Source: Flavobacterium ginsenosidimutans (GTDB taxonomy: Bacteria > Bacteroidota > Bacteroidia > Flavobacteriales > Flavobacteriaceae). From it: DNA of 64,000 nt. Location: contig NZ_QJRJ01000079.1 of assembly GCF_003254625.1 (NCBI RefSeq), positions 62,001-126,000 of the forward strand. The letters are read 5' to 3'. This document shows positions 7,095-15,301 of the stretch, in pieces (position 1 is the first letter of the stretch; the number at the start of each line of letters is the position of its first letter). The notes beneath the pieces are model-generated. The model ran no database searches, was not told where the DNA came from, and saw nothing but the letters and a program-made list of their open reading frames with translations. A program made the position numbers and the translations under genes.

Positions 7095-9209
7095 TTATTG
7101 TGGCTGATGTGCTGCTTTTAGCAAATCGTTTACTGTTTTTACAGGATTAAAAGTAATCAAAGGCACAGCAACAAAAACCGTTAACCAATTTGCCATTGAA
7201 CCATTCCATAAACCTGGTAATTCATAATTTTTAACCGCTTTTCCATCAACACTTTTCTCTACAATAAAACCTGTATTTTGATCTACAAATTGAAGCAAAT
7301 TAAATTTTTCGTTTTTGTAGTTTTTTATACCGCAAACCAAATCTACCGGATTAAAATGTGTTGATTCGGCTAAAATAGTCTGTTGTTTTTTATTAGTTAA
7401 ATCTACTTGAGAAGTTTCAACAATTTGAAGAGAAATTACGCCTTTATCATTCATTACCCAAAACGGACCGCCGCCAGGCTCGCCTTCATTTTTCACCATT
7501 CCGCAAACACGGATTGGTCTATTTAAAATCTCTTTGATCTTATATATCTTATTTTCAAAAGTAAATTTATTGAAATCATTACTCATCTCAATGTTTAACT
7601 TTTCTTTTAAAAATAAAACAACTTCTTCTACATGCTTTTCTTGAATTTCATTCTGATCGATTGCTTTCAAATAAGAGAAAACTTTTTGCTGCATTTCTAC
7701 CAAAACACCTGCCAAAGCTTTTTTATACAATGTAGTTTTCTCAATATGATTCTGAATTACATTATCAATATTTTTTATAAAAATTACATCGGCATCAAGA
7801 TTATTTAAATTTTCAATTAAAGCTCCATGTCCGCCTGGTCTAAAGATTAAATTATCATTTTTATCTTTTACCAATTTGTTGTTCTCATCAATAGTAATAG
7901 AATCAGTGCTTTTACTTTGATAAGAATATCCAATATTAATTTTTACTCCAGATGGTTCTTCAATTTTTTCTATAACCTCATCAACTCCTTTATAAAATAA
8001 GTTTTGGTGAATTTCTGATACGGTAAAATGCAAATTAGAAACCTTTTCTGAAGTAGCATAATGAATACATTCATTTAAATGTTCTTCAATTGGATTGGCA
8101 ATATGCGTTTTGTATTTATGAAAGGGCAAAACAGCCTTAGGCTTATTTGCCGAATTATAATAATCTGGCGACAGCAATAATTTTATAAAATAATAATTTT
8201 TATAATCTCTATCTAAAGACTCAAAATCAGGATAAATTTCTCTTAATTTTTTATCAACTGCTTCGAAAAAAGGAAACTTCTCCATACCAACGATAAAAAT
8301 AGAAAGCTCTTTATCATTTTTTCTGTTGATATACGCATTTATTGTTTCTCTTTTAATATCAAAATCATTCAAAAAAGCTGTTAAGAATTTGTACATTCTT
8401 GTCGCAGCACCAGAAGCTGGAACAAACTTTTTGATCTTTAATTTTTCTTTTTGATTATCAAAAAAAGAAGCTTTTTCTAGGAAATCAGCTTCAGATAAAC
8501 TTAAAATTCCATTTCCGATTGTTGCAGGGCTTACAAGATTACTCTTTGCTATTCCGTTATCAAAAATTTCAAGCTGTTTTAAAATATTTTCAAAAGGAAT
8601 TCCTCTCTCATAGATTTGAATAAAATCGGAAGATGAAAAACCTTTTTCTTTCGCAATAGTCAAATTATTAACAATCGTAATTGCTTTTTCCAAACGTGTT
8701 TCCTTGTCTCCAGATAATGTTATGAAAGGCTTTTTTGTATCGATTAAAGTTTGTTTGAAAACAGAAAACACAGTTTCTCTTCCGTTTGGAGTATCGCGAA
8801 TATCATCTTTCTCCCAAGGAACATCAATATCTGTTAAAAAAACCAAATCATATTCGTGATTCAATGCTGCTTCATTTAAAAGCGGGTCGCAAAAACCATA
8901 ATATATTTCAGAGAATACTTTGGTTACCATTAGATTAGTATCGCAAAAGAGGTATTTTTTTGCCTTTTTTAATCTTTCATTTTCTAATGCCGTTTGACCG
9001 TAAGCAATAGGCATCATGTCATCAGCTACACAAATATGCTTATTTTCCTCCCATTTTTCTTGCAGATAATCACGCGCAAATTCAGGAACCCATTCGGTTT
9101 CATAGTAATCTGCAAGCTGTTTTGCTAAGGTCGTTTTCCCCGTACTTTCAGGTCCAAACAAAGCAATTTTTATGATGGTTGTTTTTTGCTGTCTAAGATC
9201 TTTCTCCAT
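7095..9209 (-). CDS. NadR-like kinase fused to DUF4301
   Basis: A 704-residue two-domain protein. Residues ~12-185 form an AAA_28/NadR-type kinase with a P-loop (GPESTGKT, residues 19-26), the WVPEFARDYL segment and a TDIDVPWEKDD motif, as in ribosylnicotinamide kinases. Residues ~193-704 match DUF4301, with PASGAATRM at 264-272 and a later FRPGGHGALIENL motif, both reminiscent of nucleotidyltransferases. I see no frameshift or internal start at the joint. The start overlaps the end of pnuC by 40 bp, implying coupled expression. The kinase probably phosphorylates the vitamin imported by the PnuC-type transporter; the DUF4301 activity is unknown. The nearby TPP riboswitch leaves thiamine open as an alternative to nicotinamide riboside. 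Confidence 0.8.
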   Translation of the reverse strand: MEKDLRQQKTTIIKIALFGPESTGKTTLAKQLADYYETEWVPEFARDYLQEKWEENKHICVADDMMPIAYGQTALENERLKKAKKYLFCDTNLMVTKVFSEIYYGFCDPLLNEAALNHEYDLVFLTDIDVPWEKDDIRDTPNGRETVFSVFKQTLIDTKKPFITLSGDKETRLEKAITIVNNLTIAKEKGFSSSDFIQIYERGIPFENILKQLEIFDNGIAKSNLVSPATIGNGILSLSEADFLEKASFFDNQKEKLKIKKFVPASGAATRMYKFLTAFLNDFDIKRETINAYINRKNDKELSIFIVGMEKFPFFEAVDKKLREIYPDFESLDRDYKNYYFIKLLLSPDYYNSANKPKAVLPFHKYKTHIANPIEEHLNECIHYATSEKVSNLHFTVSEIHQNLFYKGVDEVIEKIEEPSGVKINIGYSYQSKSTDSITIDENNKLVKDKNDNLIFRPGGHGALIENLNNLDADVIFIKNIDNVIQNHIEKTTLYKKALAGVLVEMQQKVFSYLKAIDQNEIQEKHVEEVVLFLKEKLNIEMSNDFNKFTFENKIYKIKEILNRPIRVCGMVKNEGEPGGGPFWVMNDKGVISLQIVETSQVDLTNKKQQTILAESTHFNPVDLVCGIKNYKNEKFNLLQFVDQNTGFIVEKSVDGKAVKNYELPGLWNGSMANWLTVFVAVPLITFNPVKTVNDLLKAAHQPQ

Positions 9210-9793
9210 TCTAAATAAGCTGAAATAGCCAAAATTGTAAAAATTATATATTGAAGTGACAACATCCCTAAACCACGATAAGCGTAGAGAGGCACAACAA
9301 TAATATCACCAATAATCCAAAGTGTCCAGTTTTCTATTTTTTTTCTGGCCATGTACCACATTCCTGCAAAAAATATTCCAGACGAGACCATGTCAACATA
9401 ATTGTCGTGATGAATTTCGTAACCAAAATATTTATAAATGCCGAAAACTACAAAAACCGTCACAATAAACAGTAAGATTCCGATTATTTTTTCATTAAAA
9501 GTTGTACGAGTTATTGGCAGATTGTCTTCAGTCGTTCCTCCTTTTGCCCAAACATACCAACCATAAATACTCATAATTGAAAAATAGGCATTGATAATCA
9601 TGTCTCCCATATAACCGGCCACATAAAGCAAATAAACCGATATTGCCGTAGCAATTAATCCTGTTGGATAAACCCAAATATTTTCTTTTTTAGCAAACCA
9701 TACACTCAAAATTCCACAAACAAAAACTAAAAACTCCAAAGCAATATGCCATAATGGGGCGTTTTTATAACTTTCTAGAAAAAAATCTATCAT
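9170..9793 (-). CDS. pnuC: PnuC-family vitamin transporter
   Basis: A 207-residue inner-membrane protein with about seven hydrophobic segments, the usual size of PnuC. The segment NAYFSIMSIYGWYVW and the motif with two tryptophans near WTLWIIGDIIVVPLYAYRGL are typical of the family. PnuC proteins carry nicotinamide riboside by facilitated diffusion, and metabolic trapping needs a kinase, which is encoded by the overlapping next gene. PnuT relatives carry thiamine, and sequence alone does not settle which applies here. The gene begins 25 bp after the GGGP-synthase-like gene. Confidence 0.9.
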   Translation of the reverse strand: MIDFFLESYKNAPLWHIALEFLVFVCGILSVWFAKKENIWVYPTGLIATAISVYLLYVAGYMGDMIINAYFSIMSIYGWYVWAKGGTTEDNLPITRTTFNEKIIGILLFIVTVFVVFGIYKYFGYEIHHDNYVDMVSSGIFFAGMWYMARKKIENWTLWIIGDIIVVPLYAYRGLGMLSLQYIIFTILAISAYLEWRKILDSKKQPS

Positions 9794-9818
9794 GGAAATT
9801 GTTTTTGGTTAATGGCAT

Positions 9819-10547
9819 TTATGATTCAAAAAAATGGCTGTTGTTTTCAAAAGCTGTTCCAATAACAACCAAATCTGCACCAGCATTATAGGCTTTTTGA
9901 ATTCCCTGCAAATCTACAATTCCTCCACCAACAATAATAGGAATTTCAATATTTTGCGCAATTAACTCAATCATCTCTGTCGGAACGGGTTGTTTTGCTC
10001 CGCTTCCCGCTTCTAAATAAATCAATTGATTTCCTAACATCTCTCCTGCAAGAGCAGTTGCTAAAACCAAATCAAGATTTTCACGGCTTAATGGTTTTGT
10101 TTTGCTAACACGAGCAACAGCAGTTTCGTTACCGCTTTCTATTAAAATATATCCTGTAGAAATTACTTCAAGATTGGTTTTCTTAAGAATCGGAGCTGCT
10201 TGGACTTGATACTCGATCAAATAATCTGGATTTCTTCCTGATAATAAAGAAAGAAACAAAATACCGTCAGCTTTTGAAGAAATTTGCGAAGGATCTCCTG
10301 GAAACAAAATAACGGGCAAACTTGTTTTTTGTTTTAACTCCAATATTAATTCTTCTAAAATATTGTTTTGAACAATACTTCCTCCAACAAAAATATGAGT
10401 AGCAGGCGACTGAGTAATTTTTTCGATTAAATGACCTAAATTTTCCAATACAATTTTATCTGGATCCAAAAGTACTGCCAGTAGTTTCTGACCGTTACTT
10501 TTAGCCTCTAAAATTTGTTGTCGAATAGTGAGTATTTGTTCTTGCAT
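9819..10547 (-). CDS. Geranylgeranylglyceryl phosphate synthase family protein
   Basis: A 242-residue TIM-barrel prenyltransferase of the PcrB/GGGPS family. Visible motifs are LLAVLLDPDK near the N-terminus, the phosphate-binding FVGGSIVQ and LFPGDPSQ segments, YLEAGSGAKQPVP, and the C-terminal IIVGGGIVDLQGIQKAYNAGADLVVIGTA. Members join glycerol-1-phosphate to a polyprenyl diphosphate. The chain length preferred here cannot be read directly. The enzyme is cytoplasmic and its product in Bacteroidota is not well defined. The gene heads the minus-strand group with pnuC. Confidence 0.88.
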   Translation of the reverse strand: MQEQILTIRQQILEAKSNGQKLLAVLLDPDKIVLENLGHLIEKITQSPATHIFVGGSIVQNNILEELILELKQKTSLPVILFPGDPSQISSKADGILFLSLLSGRNPDYLIEYQVQAAPILKKTNLEVISTGYILIESGNETAVARVSKTKPLSRENLDLVLATALAGEMLGNQLIYLEAGSGAKQPVPTEMIELIAQNIEIPIIVGGGIVDLQGIQKAYNAGADLVVIGTAFENNSHFFES

Positions 10548-10600
10548 CGTGGGTGTAAAAGTAAAAGTTTTTTAATGGAGAAGAACTATTTTGAATGAAT

Positions 10601-10608
10601 TATATTTG
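10601..10608 (+). promoter_or_regulatory. Promoter -7 element for Crp/Fnr regulator
   Basis: TATATTTG matches TAnnTTTG and lies 33 bp before the ATG at 10642. Confidence 0.55.
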
Positions 10609-10641
10609 TCTAATGTCTTTTGATAACGCAAATAATACATT

Positions 10642-11238
10642 ATGATTACAATTGAATTACTACAGAAATACGGCGTAACCAAAAAATCTTTTGATCGAAA
10701 CGATATTGTTTTTGAAGAAGGCAATCTTCCTTTAAACTATTATCAGATTATTTCTGGTGAAGTCAAAATGAGTAATTATAATGATGATGGACGCGAATTT
10801 ATTCAAGGCATTTTTTATAACGGACAATCTTTTGGCGAACCTCCCCTATTTTTAAATCAAAAATATCCTGCGAATGCCATTGCTGTTGAAAATGCTGAAA
10901 TCTTCATTCTTCCAAAAGAAAACTTCATGAAATTATTGGAAGAAAATCCAAAAGTGAGTATTCAAATAATCGAAAATCTAGCGCAAAGATTGTATTATAA
11001 ATCAGTTATGGCTGCCGAAATTTCGACACACGAACCTGAACATCGCGTTTTAAAACTAATCGATCACGGAATTGCTTATTTTAATTTTCAAAAAGACAAA
11101 AACGGTTATCTTATTAATTTCACAAGACAACAAATTGGAGATTTGACTGGTTTACGAGTAGAAACAGTCATTAGAGCGATAAAAGCGCTGGAAAAAAAAG
11201 GTGAATTGAAGATTATTAATCGAAAAGTATACAGATAA
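10642..11238 (+). CDS. Crp/Fnr family regulator without cysteines
   Basis: A 198-residue transcription factor. Residues ~18-110 form the cyclic-nucleotide-type beta barrel (FEEGNLPLNYYQIISGEVK, GQSFGEPPLF), followed by the dimer helix and a winged helix-turn-helix (residues ~150-198, TRQQIGDLTGLRVETVIRAIKAL). The recognition helix carries V-E-x-x-I-R, closer to FNR (V-E-x-x-S-R) than to CRP (R-E-x-x-x-R). The protein contains no cysteine at all, so it cannot hold an FNR-type iron-sulfur cluster; haem, NO or a small ligand are alternatives. An FNR-like palindrome 12 bp after its stop codon precedes a membrane protein and a truncated haemoglobin gene, its likely targets. Confidence 0.88.
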   Translation: MITIELLQKYGVTKKSFDRNDIVFEEGNLPLNYYQIISGEVKMSNYNDDGREFIQGIFYNGQSFGEPPLFLNQKYPANAIAVENAEIFILPKENFMKLLEENPKVSIQIIENLAQRLYYKSVMAAEISTHEPEHRVLKLIDHGIAYFNFQKDKNGYLINFTRQQIGDLTGLRVETVIRAIKALEKKGELKIINRKVYR

Positions 11239-11249
11239 AAAAGTTCTCG

Positions 11250-11271
11250 TTTTATGATTTTAATCATAAAA
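11250..11271. promoter_or_regulatory. FNR-like palindromic operator
   Basis: TTTTATGATT and AATCATAAAA form perfect 10-bp arms around a 2-bp centre. The core TGAT-N4-ATCA is shared with the FNR box TTGAT-N4-ATCAA. The centre (11260.5) lies about 42-44 bp upstream of the transcript start predicted from the -7 element at 11291-11298, the position used by class II activators. Confidence 0.7.
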
Positions 11272-11290
11272 TGCAGTTGTATTGCAGGCG

Positions 11291-11298
11291 TATCTTTG
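11291..11298 (+). promoter_or_regulatory. Promoter -7 element for membrane protein/globin operon
   Basis: TATCTTTG matches TAnnTTTG. It lies 22 bp before the ATG at 11320, which supports that start over the in-frame upstream start at 11254 that would lie inside the operator. Confidence 0.65.
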
Positions 11299-11319
11299 TC
11301 ATATAAAAATCTGAATATC

Positions 11320-11607
11320 ATGACACTATACCAAACAACATTCGACATTTTCAATAGAAATTATATGGGTTCTGCTGCAATGGCAGTAATTGGACAAAGC
11401 TGTTTAGGAGGCGCTGCGGCTATGTATGTTTTAGCTAACGGAACTTCTATTCCTCAAATGATTCAACTAGCAATTATAGTTTTGGCTTGTGTTTTCGCAA
11501 ACACTTCTATATTAGCACAAATGAAACACAAAGTAGTTTTCAATCTTATTATGTTAAGCGGAACTTTAAGTTTGTTTTTTATACTTTTAAATAGTTTGAT
11601 TCTATGA
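11320..11607 (+). CDS. Small membrane protein linked to globin
   Basis: A 95-residue protein that I do not recognise. It has three hydrophobic segments: about residues 17-38, 46-67 and 72-94. It has no clear signal peptide or catalytic motif. The start at 11320 is chosen because the promoter lies directly upstream. The stop overlaps the start of the truncated haemoglobin gene by four bases (ATGA), so the two are translationally coupled and probably work together. An FNR-like operator precedes the pair. A membrane partner in oxygen or nitric-oxide handling is a reasonable guess, no more. Confidence 0.7.
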   Translation: MTLYQTTFDIFNRNYMGSAAMAVIGQSCLGGAAAMYVLANGTSIPQMIQLAIIVLACVFANTSILAQMKHKVVFNLIMLSGTLSLFFILLNSLIL

Positions 11608-12002
11608 AAAAACAAATAGAAAATAGAACTGATGTTTCCTTTATGGTTCATCAGTTTTATGCTAAAATAAGAGCCGATCGAGAAATCGGCTTTTATTTTA
11701 ATGAAATGATAACCGACTGGGATTTGCACCTCGAAAAACTAACTGATTTTTGGGAGACAAATCTATTTGGCGTTCGTAAATATAAAGGCAATCCGCATGC
11801 TGTACACAATGAAGTTGACGCACATTTTAATGAAAAAATCACCGCAAACGAATTTGGAATCTGGCTCAATCATTGGTTTCAAACTATTGATGAGCATTTT
11901 GAAGGAGAAAACGCCGAAACACTAAAAAGACGTGCTCGAAAAATGAGTACTTTTTTGTTTATGAGTATGTTTCAGCATCGCCAAAAAGAAAGTGAAGTTT
12001 AA
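11604..12002 (+). CDS. Group III truncated haemoglobin
   Basis: A 132-residue globin of the 2-on-2 type. The features match group III: Phe18-Tyr19 at the B9/B10 positions, W-D-x-H-L-x-K-L-x-D-F-W in the E helix, KYKGNPHAVH with His68 as the probable haem-binding F8 ligand, and a tryptophan (Trp87 or Trp91) in the G helix. Members bind O2 or NO in the cytoplasm; the role in Flavobacterium is not established. Coupled to the upstream membrane protein gene and probably activated by the Crp/Fnr regulator. Confidence 0.88.
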   Translation: MKKQIENRTDVSFMVHQFYAKIRADREIGFYFNEMITDWDLHLEKLTDFWETNLFGVRKYKGNPHAVHNEVDAHFNEKITANEFGIWLNHWFQTIDEHFEGENAETLKRRARKMSTFLFMSMFQHRQKESEV

Positions 12003-12029
12003 ACTGAAAGCTGTCACTGAGACTAAAAA

Positions 12030-12680
12030 CTATTTTTCAAAAGCATAAACCAAAGTAAACCTACCCTCAAAATTATCCGATTCAATTTCCTGATAATGTA
12101 CATTAAAATCCTTTATCAAATCATCAAAATGAAGACTTGCCTGCGTTTGGGTTTTATCTAAAGAAAAGTTGCTCACATTGATATGATCTTTAAAACTTAT
12201 ACCTTTTTCATTTCTAATTTTAAAGATTGCTTCTTTGGCTCCCCAGATAACGGTAAGTTTTTTTATATATTTTTCAGTAGCTGATGGATCTAAATAATCG
12301 CACTCATAATCTGTGAATTTATCAGCAATTCTCTGAATTTTTTCGCGTTGCAATTCCATGTCAATTCCAACTTTTTCGTGGCTTATAATTATTGCCGCAA
12401 AGTGATACGAATGCGTAATTGAAATATGATTATGGCAATCAAAATACGGTTTCCCGAATTCATCATAATGCAAATCTTTATCAGTAAAACCCATTTCCTG
12501 AATCAGCATACGAACACTCAAAAAAGCACGCTGATGCATTTGTGATTTCATTCCGTCCAATCTCTTCTGTGTTTTTTCTTTCAACACAACTTTGCTCAAT
12601 AATTCTTCTAGGGATTCTGTAATTTCCCAAATTAAGATTTTAGTCGTTTCATCAAATTGTATGGTCTGAAATAGAGGCAT
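12030..12680 (-). CDS. 4'-phosphopantetheinyl transferase
   Basis: A 216-residue enzyme that moves the phosphopantetheine arm of coenzyme A to a carrier-protein serine. The Mg-binding and catalytic signature is visible: SITHSYHFAAIIIS, VGIDMELQREKIQRIADKF and WGAKEAIFKI. The length and pseudo-dimeric layout fit the Sfp/AcpT type rather than the ~120-residue AcpS type. No polyketide or peptide synthase gene is nearby, so it may serve fatty-acid or other carrier proteins elsewhere. It is convergent with the globin gene, with 27 bp between the stops. Confidence 0.88.
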   Translation of the reverse strand: MPLFQTIQFDETTKILIWEITESLEELLSKVVLKEKTQKRLDGMKSQMHQRAFLSVRMLIQEMGFTDKDLHYDEFGKPYFDCHNHISITHSYHFAAIIISHEKVGIDMELQREKIQRIADKFTDYECDYLDPSATEKYIKKLTVIWGAKEAIFKIRNEKGISFKDHINVSNFSLDKTQTQASLHFDDLIKDFNVHYQEIESDNFEGRFTLVYAFEK

Positions 12681-13002
12681 TTCTTTTTAATTATAAATTG
12701 TAAATGATTAATTATAAAATTATTCTTTTTAATTTTTTTCAATCAAAATAAATAATTTAAGGACAAATAACTTTTGGTTAAAAAATGAGTTAAGTAAATT
12801 TAAGCAATTCCTTATAAAAGTGCATAGTTATGGAACCATTTTAAATGAACTTATATCACTTATATGGTTTAAAAACGATTTTCAAACTAACATTCTAAGG
12901 ATTAAGAAATTAAAGATTTCACAAATCTTACAGAAAATAGTAAAATTCAAAAGCTATTCCTTAAATTTGCAAAAAATTTACAATTATACAAATATAATAT
13001 AA
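12681..13002. other. AT-rich intergenic region before ahcY
   Basis: A 322-bp gap, very AT-rich. It holds the divergent start regions of the phosphopantetheinyl transferase and ahcY genes. The only clear signal is the ahcY -7 element at 12962-12969. A 60-codon reading frame (12820-13002) crosses this promoter and I do not consider it a gene. Confidence 0.6.
12962..12969 (+). promoter_or_regulatory. Promoter -7 element for ahcY
   Basis: TAAATTTG matches TAnnTTTG, 33 bp before the ahcY ATG. Confidence 0.6.
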
Positions 13003-14319
13003 ATGAGTACTACAACTACGCCTTATGTGGCTTATAAAGTAAAAGACATTTCTCTAGCGGCTTGGGGAAGAAAAGAAATTGAACTAGCTGAAGCTGAAAT
13101 GCCAGGTTTAATGGCACTTCGCGCTGAATACAAAGACGAACAACCATTAAAAGGTGCTCGTATCGCTGGATGTTTACACATGACGATTCAAACTGCTGTT
13201 TTGATCGAAACTTTAATTTCTCTTGGTGCAGAAGTTACTTGGTCTTCTTGTAACATTTTCTCAACTCAAGATCAGGCTGCTGCTGCTATTGCTGCTGCTG
13301 GAATTTCAGTTTACGCTTGGAAAGGTCTTGACGAAGAGTCATTTGACTGGTGTATTGAGCAAACTTTATTCTTTGGTGAAGACAGAAAACCATTGAACAT
13401 GATTCTTGATGATGGTGGAGATTTAACTAACATGGTTATTGATCGTTACCCAGAATTAGTTCCTGGAATTAAAGGTCTTTCTGAAGAAACAACAACTGGT
13501 GTTCACAGACTTTACGAAAGAGTAAAAGCTGGAACTTTACCAATGCCTGCAATCAACATTAATGACTCTGTTACTAAATCTAAATTTGATAACAAATACG
13601 GATGTAAAGAATCTGCTGTAGATGCTGTACGTCGTGCAACTGACTTAATGTTAGCTGGAAAAAGAGTTATCGTTTGTGGATACGGTGACGTTGGAAAAGG
13701 AACTGCTGCTTCTTTCAGAGGTGCAGGATCTATTGTAACTGTTACTGAAATTGACCCAATTTGTGCTTTACAAGCTGCAATGGACGGTTATGAAGTTAAA
13801 AAATTAAACACTGTAATTGCTAATGCTGATATCATCATTACAACTACAGGAAACAAAGATATCGTTCTTGGAGAGCACTTCGAGCAAATGAAAGACAAAA
13901 CTGTTGTTTGTAACATTGGTCACTTCGATAACGAAATTGATATGGCTTGGTTAAACAAAAACCACGGTGCTTCTAAAATCGAAATCAAACCTCAGGTTGA
14001 CAAATACAACATCAACGGTAAAGATATCATCATCTTGGCTGAAGGTCGTTTAGTAAACCTTGGTTGTGCTACAGGTCACCCAAGTTTTGTAATGAGTAAC
14101 TCATTTACAAACCAGACTTTAGCTCAAATCGAATTATGGAACAACAGCGCGGCTTACAAAAACGAAGTTTACATGTTACCAAAACATTTAGATGAAAAAG
14201 TTGCCGCTTTACACTTAGCTAAATTAGGTGTTGAACTTGAAGTTCTTAGAGAAGATCAAGCTGCTTACATCGGCGTTGAAGTTCAAGGTCCATTTAAACC
14301 AGAATACTACAGATACTAA
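13003..14319 (+). CDS. ahcY: Adenosylhomocysteinase
   Basis: This NAD-dependent enzyme splits S-adenosylhomocysteine into homocysteine and adenosine, clearing the inhibitor made by methyltransferases. The 438-residue length is normal. Visible signatures are [31 protein letters not shown], the NAD-binding [18 protein letters not shown], and the conserved C-terminal KPEYYRY. Codon use is strikingly regular and rich in preferred codons, as expected for a highly expressed housekeeping gene. It is monocistronic: promoter at 12962-12969 and a hairpin terminator at 14385-14418. I saw no SAH riboswitch in the leader, which is only about 28 bases. Confidence 0.97.
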   Translation: MSTTTTPYVAYKVKDISLAAWGRKEIELAEAEMPGLMALRAEYKDEQPLKGARIAGCLHMTIQTAVLIETLISLGAEVTWSSCNIFSTQDQAAAAIAAAGISVYAWKGLDEESFDWCIEQTLFFGEDRKPLNMILDDGGDLTNMVIDRYPELVPGIKGLSEETTTGVHRLYERVKAGTLPMPAININDSVTKSKFDNKYGCKESAVDAVRRATDLMLAGKRVIVCGYGDVGKGTAASFRGAGSIVTVTEIDPICALQAAMDGYEVKKLNTVIANADIIITTTGNKDIVLGEHFEQMKDKTVVCNIGHFDNEIDMAWLNKNHGASKIEIKPQVDKYNINGKDIIILAEGRLVNLGCATGHPSFVMSNSFTNQTLAQIELWNNSAAYKNEVYMLPKHLDEKVAALHLAKLGVELEVLREDQAAYIGVEVQGPFKPEYYRY

Positions 14320-14343
14320 TTAATTTTAGATTGTAGATTTCTG

Positions 14344-14359
14344 TCCCGAAGCCTCGGGA
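14344..14359. repeat. Short palindrome after ahcY
   Basis: TCCCGA and TCGGGA flank AGCC, giving a 6-bp stem 25 bp downstream of the ahcY stop. There is no T-run, so it is not a standard terminator. Confidence 0.4.
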
Positions 14360-14384
14360 TTAGATTTCTTTAAAATCATATATC

Positions 14385-14418
14385 AAACCCGATAGGTTTT
14401 AAAAACCTGTCGGGTTTT
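14385..14418. terminator. Terminator-type palindrome, AACCCGACAGG family, copy 1
   Basis: AAACCCGATAGGTTTT pairs with the inverted AAAACCTGTCGGGTTT, with a T-rich stretch following. A nearly identical palindrome lies at 15151-15184. It serves as the ahcY terminator. Confidence 0.75.
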
Positions 14419-14448
14419 GTTTTTAGTATTTTGTAAGAATTTTATTTA

Positions 14449-14456
14449 TACATTTG
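14449..14456 (+). promoter_or_regulatory. Promoter -7 element for orphan 212-residue gene
   Basis: TACATTTG matches TAnnTTTG and lies 23 bp before the ATG at 14479; a TTTTG at 14429-14433 may be the upstream element. Confidence 0.5.
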
Positions 14457-14478
14457 ACGTTCTTAAATTTTTATAATT

Positions 14479-15117
14479 ATGATTTCTACAAAAAACTTTA
14501 ATCTATTACCAAAAAAACAAGAATTTCAAAATCTTTGCAAAGCCATATCCGTTTTAGATGCAATTATTTGTCCAGAATGGGAATTTAGATATTATTCATA
14601 CAATTCAAAATGGGGAGAAGGAGAGGAATTTTGTGAAATGAGAGATGGATCTGGTGATCTAATGAACATTCTTTTCATTGAAGACAAATGCATCATAAGT
14701 GGTTTTGCACATGAACTTCAAAACAATGAAAAAGTCAATGTAACCAAAAACGTACCTCAAATATACCATGAGTTTATATTTGGTGAGCCAGTTACATCAA
14801 ATGGAACATCATTTTGTTTATGGATAAATGAAAACAATAATTGGGAAACTGGTAATGTACTTGATTATAATGATAGCTCAGGAGAGATGCTAGCAATTTT
14901 CGATGGAAATCCTCAAACATATATTGATTGGGCAAGTGAATATTTTGAAGATTCATATATGGAAACAGGCATTCCATTTGAAACTGTAAAAGAAATTTAT
15001 GCTGGAAAGATTTTAACAAAAGAAATGGTGTTGTCAATTGTTGAACAAGTTGAAGACTGGCAATCGTTAGAAGATGATTTAAAAGAAATAAATTATCCCT
15101 ATGATTTCAAAATTTAG
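14479..15117 (+). CDS. Hypothetical protein, orphan gene
   Basis: A 212-residue, acidic, soluble-looking protein that I do not recognise. It has no signal peptide or membrane segment. Several Trp/Tyr/Glu-rich stretches stand out: WEFRYYSYNSKWGEGEEF in the N-terminal third, FCLWINENNNWETGNVLDYNDSSGEML in the middle, and a helical C-terminus ending in EDWQSLEDDLKEINYPYDF. This style resembles small immunity or SUKH-like proteins, but I see no diagnostic motif. The gene stands alone with its own promoter and lies between two copies of the same terminator palindrome (14385-14418 and 15151-15184), so it may be a recently inserted or swapped cassette. Confidence 0.65.
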   Translation: MISTKNFNLLPKKQEFQNLCKAISVLDAIICPEWEFRYYSYNSKWGEGEEFCEMRDGSGDLMNILFIEDKCIISGFAHELQNNEKVNVTKNVPQIYHEFIFGEPVTSNGTSFCLWINENNNWETGNVLDYNDSSGEMLAIFDGNPQTYIDWASEYFEDSYMETGIPFETVKEIYAGKILTKEMVLSIVEQVEDWQSLEDDLKEINYPYDFKI

Positions 15118-15150
15118 TGATGGGAAATAAATTTCTACAATTATACATTC

Positions 15151-15184
15151 AAACCCGACAGGTTTTTAAAACCTGTCGGGTTTT
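15151..15184. terminator. Terminator-type palindrome, AACCCGACAGG family, copy 2
   Basis: AAACCCGACAGGTTTT and AAAACCTGTCGGGTTT form a 16-bp stem followed by a T-rich tail. It terminates the 212-residue orphan gene and is the near-twin of the palindrome at 14385-14418. Confidence 0.8.
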
Positions 15185-15301
15185 CTGTTTTTATATTTCA
15201 GGTAAAACATTTCTATCAAAAAATTGTACGTTTATAAATATCTGCTTACTTTTAATAACCAGAATAAGAACCTATTTCTCAAATACTTAAATAGTACGCA
15301 C

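Noticed and set aside
12820..13002. 60-codon reading frame ending directly before ahcY
   Set aside because: It crosses the ahcY promoter element, has AT-driven composition (Ile/Lys/Asn) and no recognisable feature.
12970..13002. Possible SAH riboswitch in front of ahcY
   Set aside because: The leader after the predicted transcript start is only about 28 AT-rich bases, too short for the aptamer.
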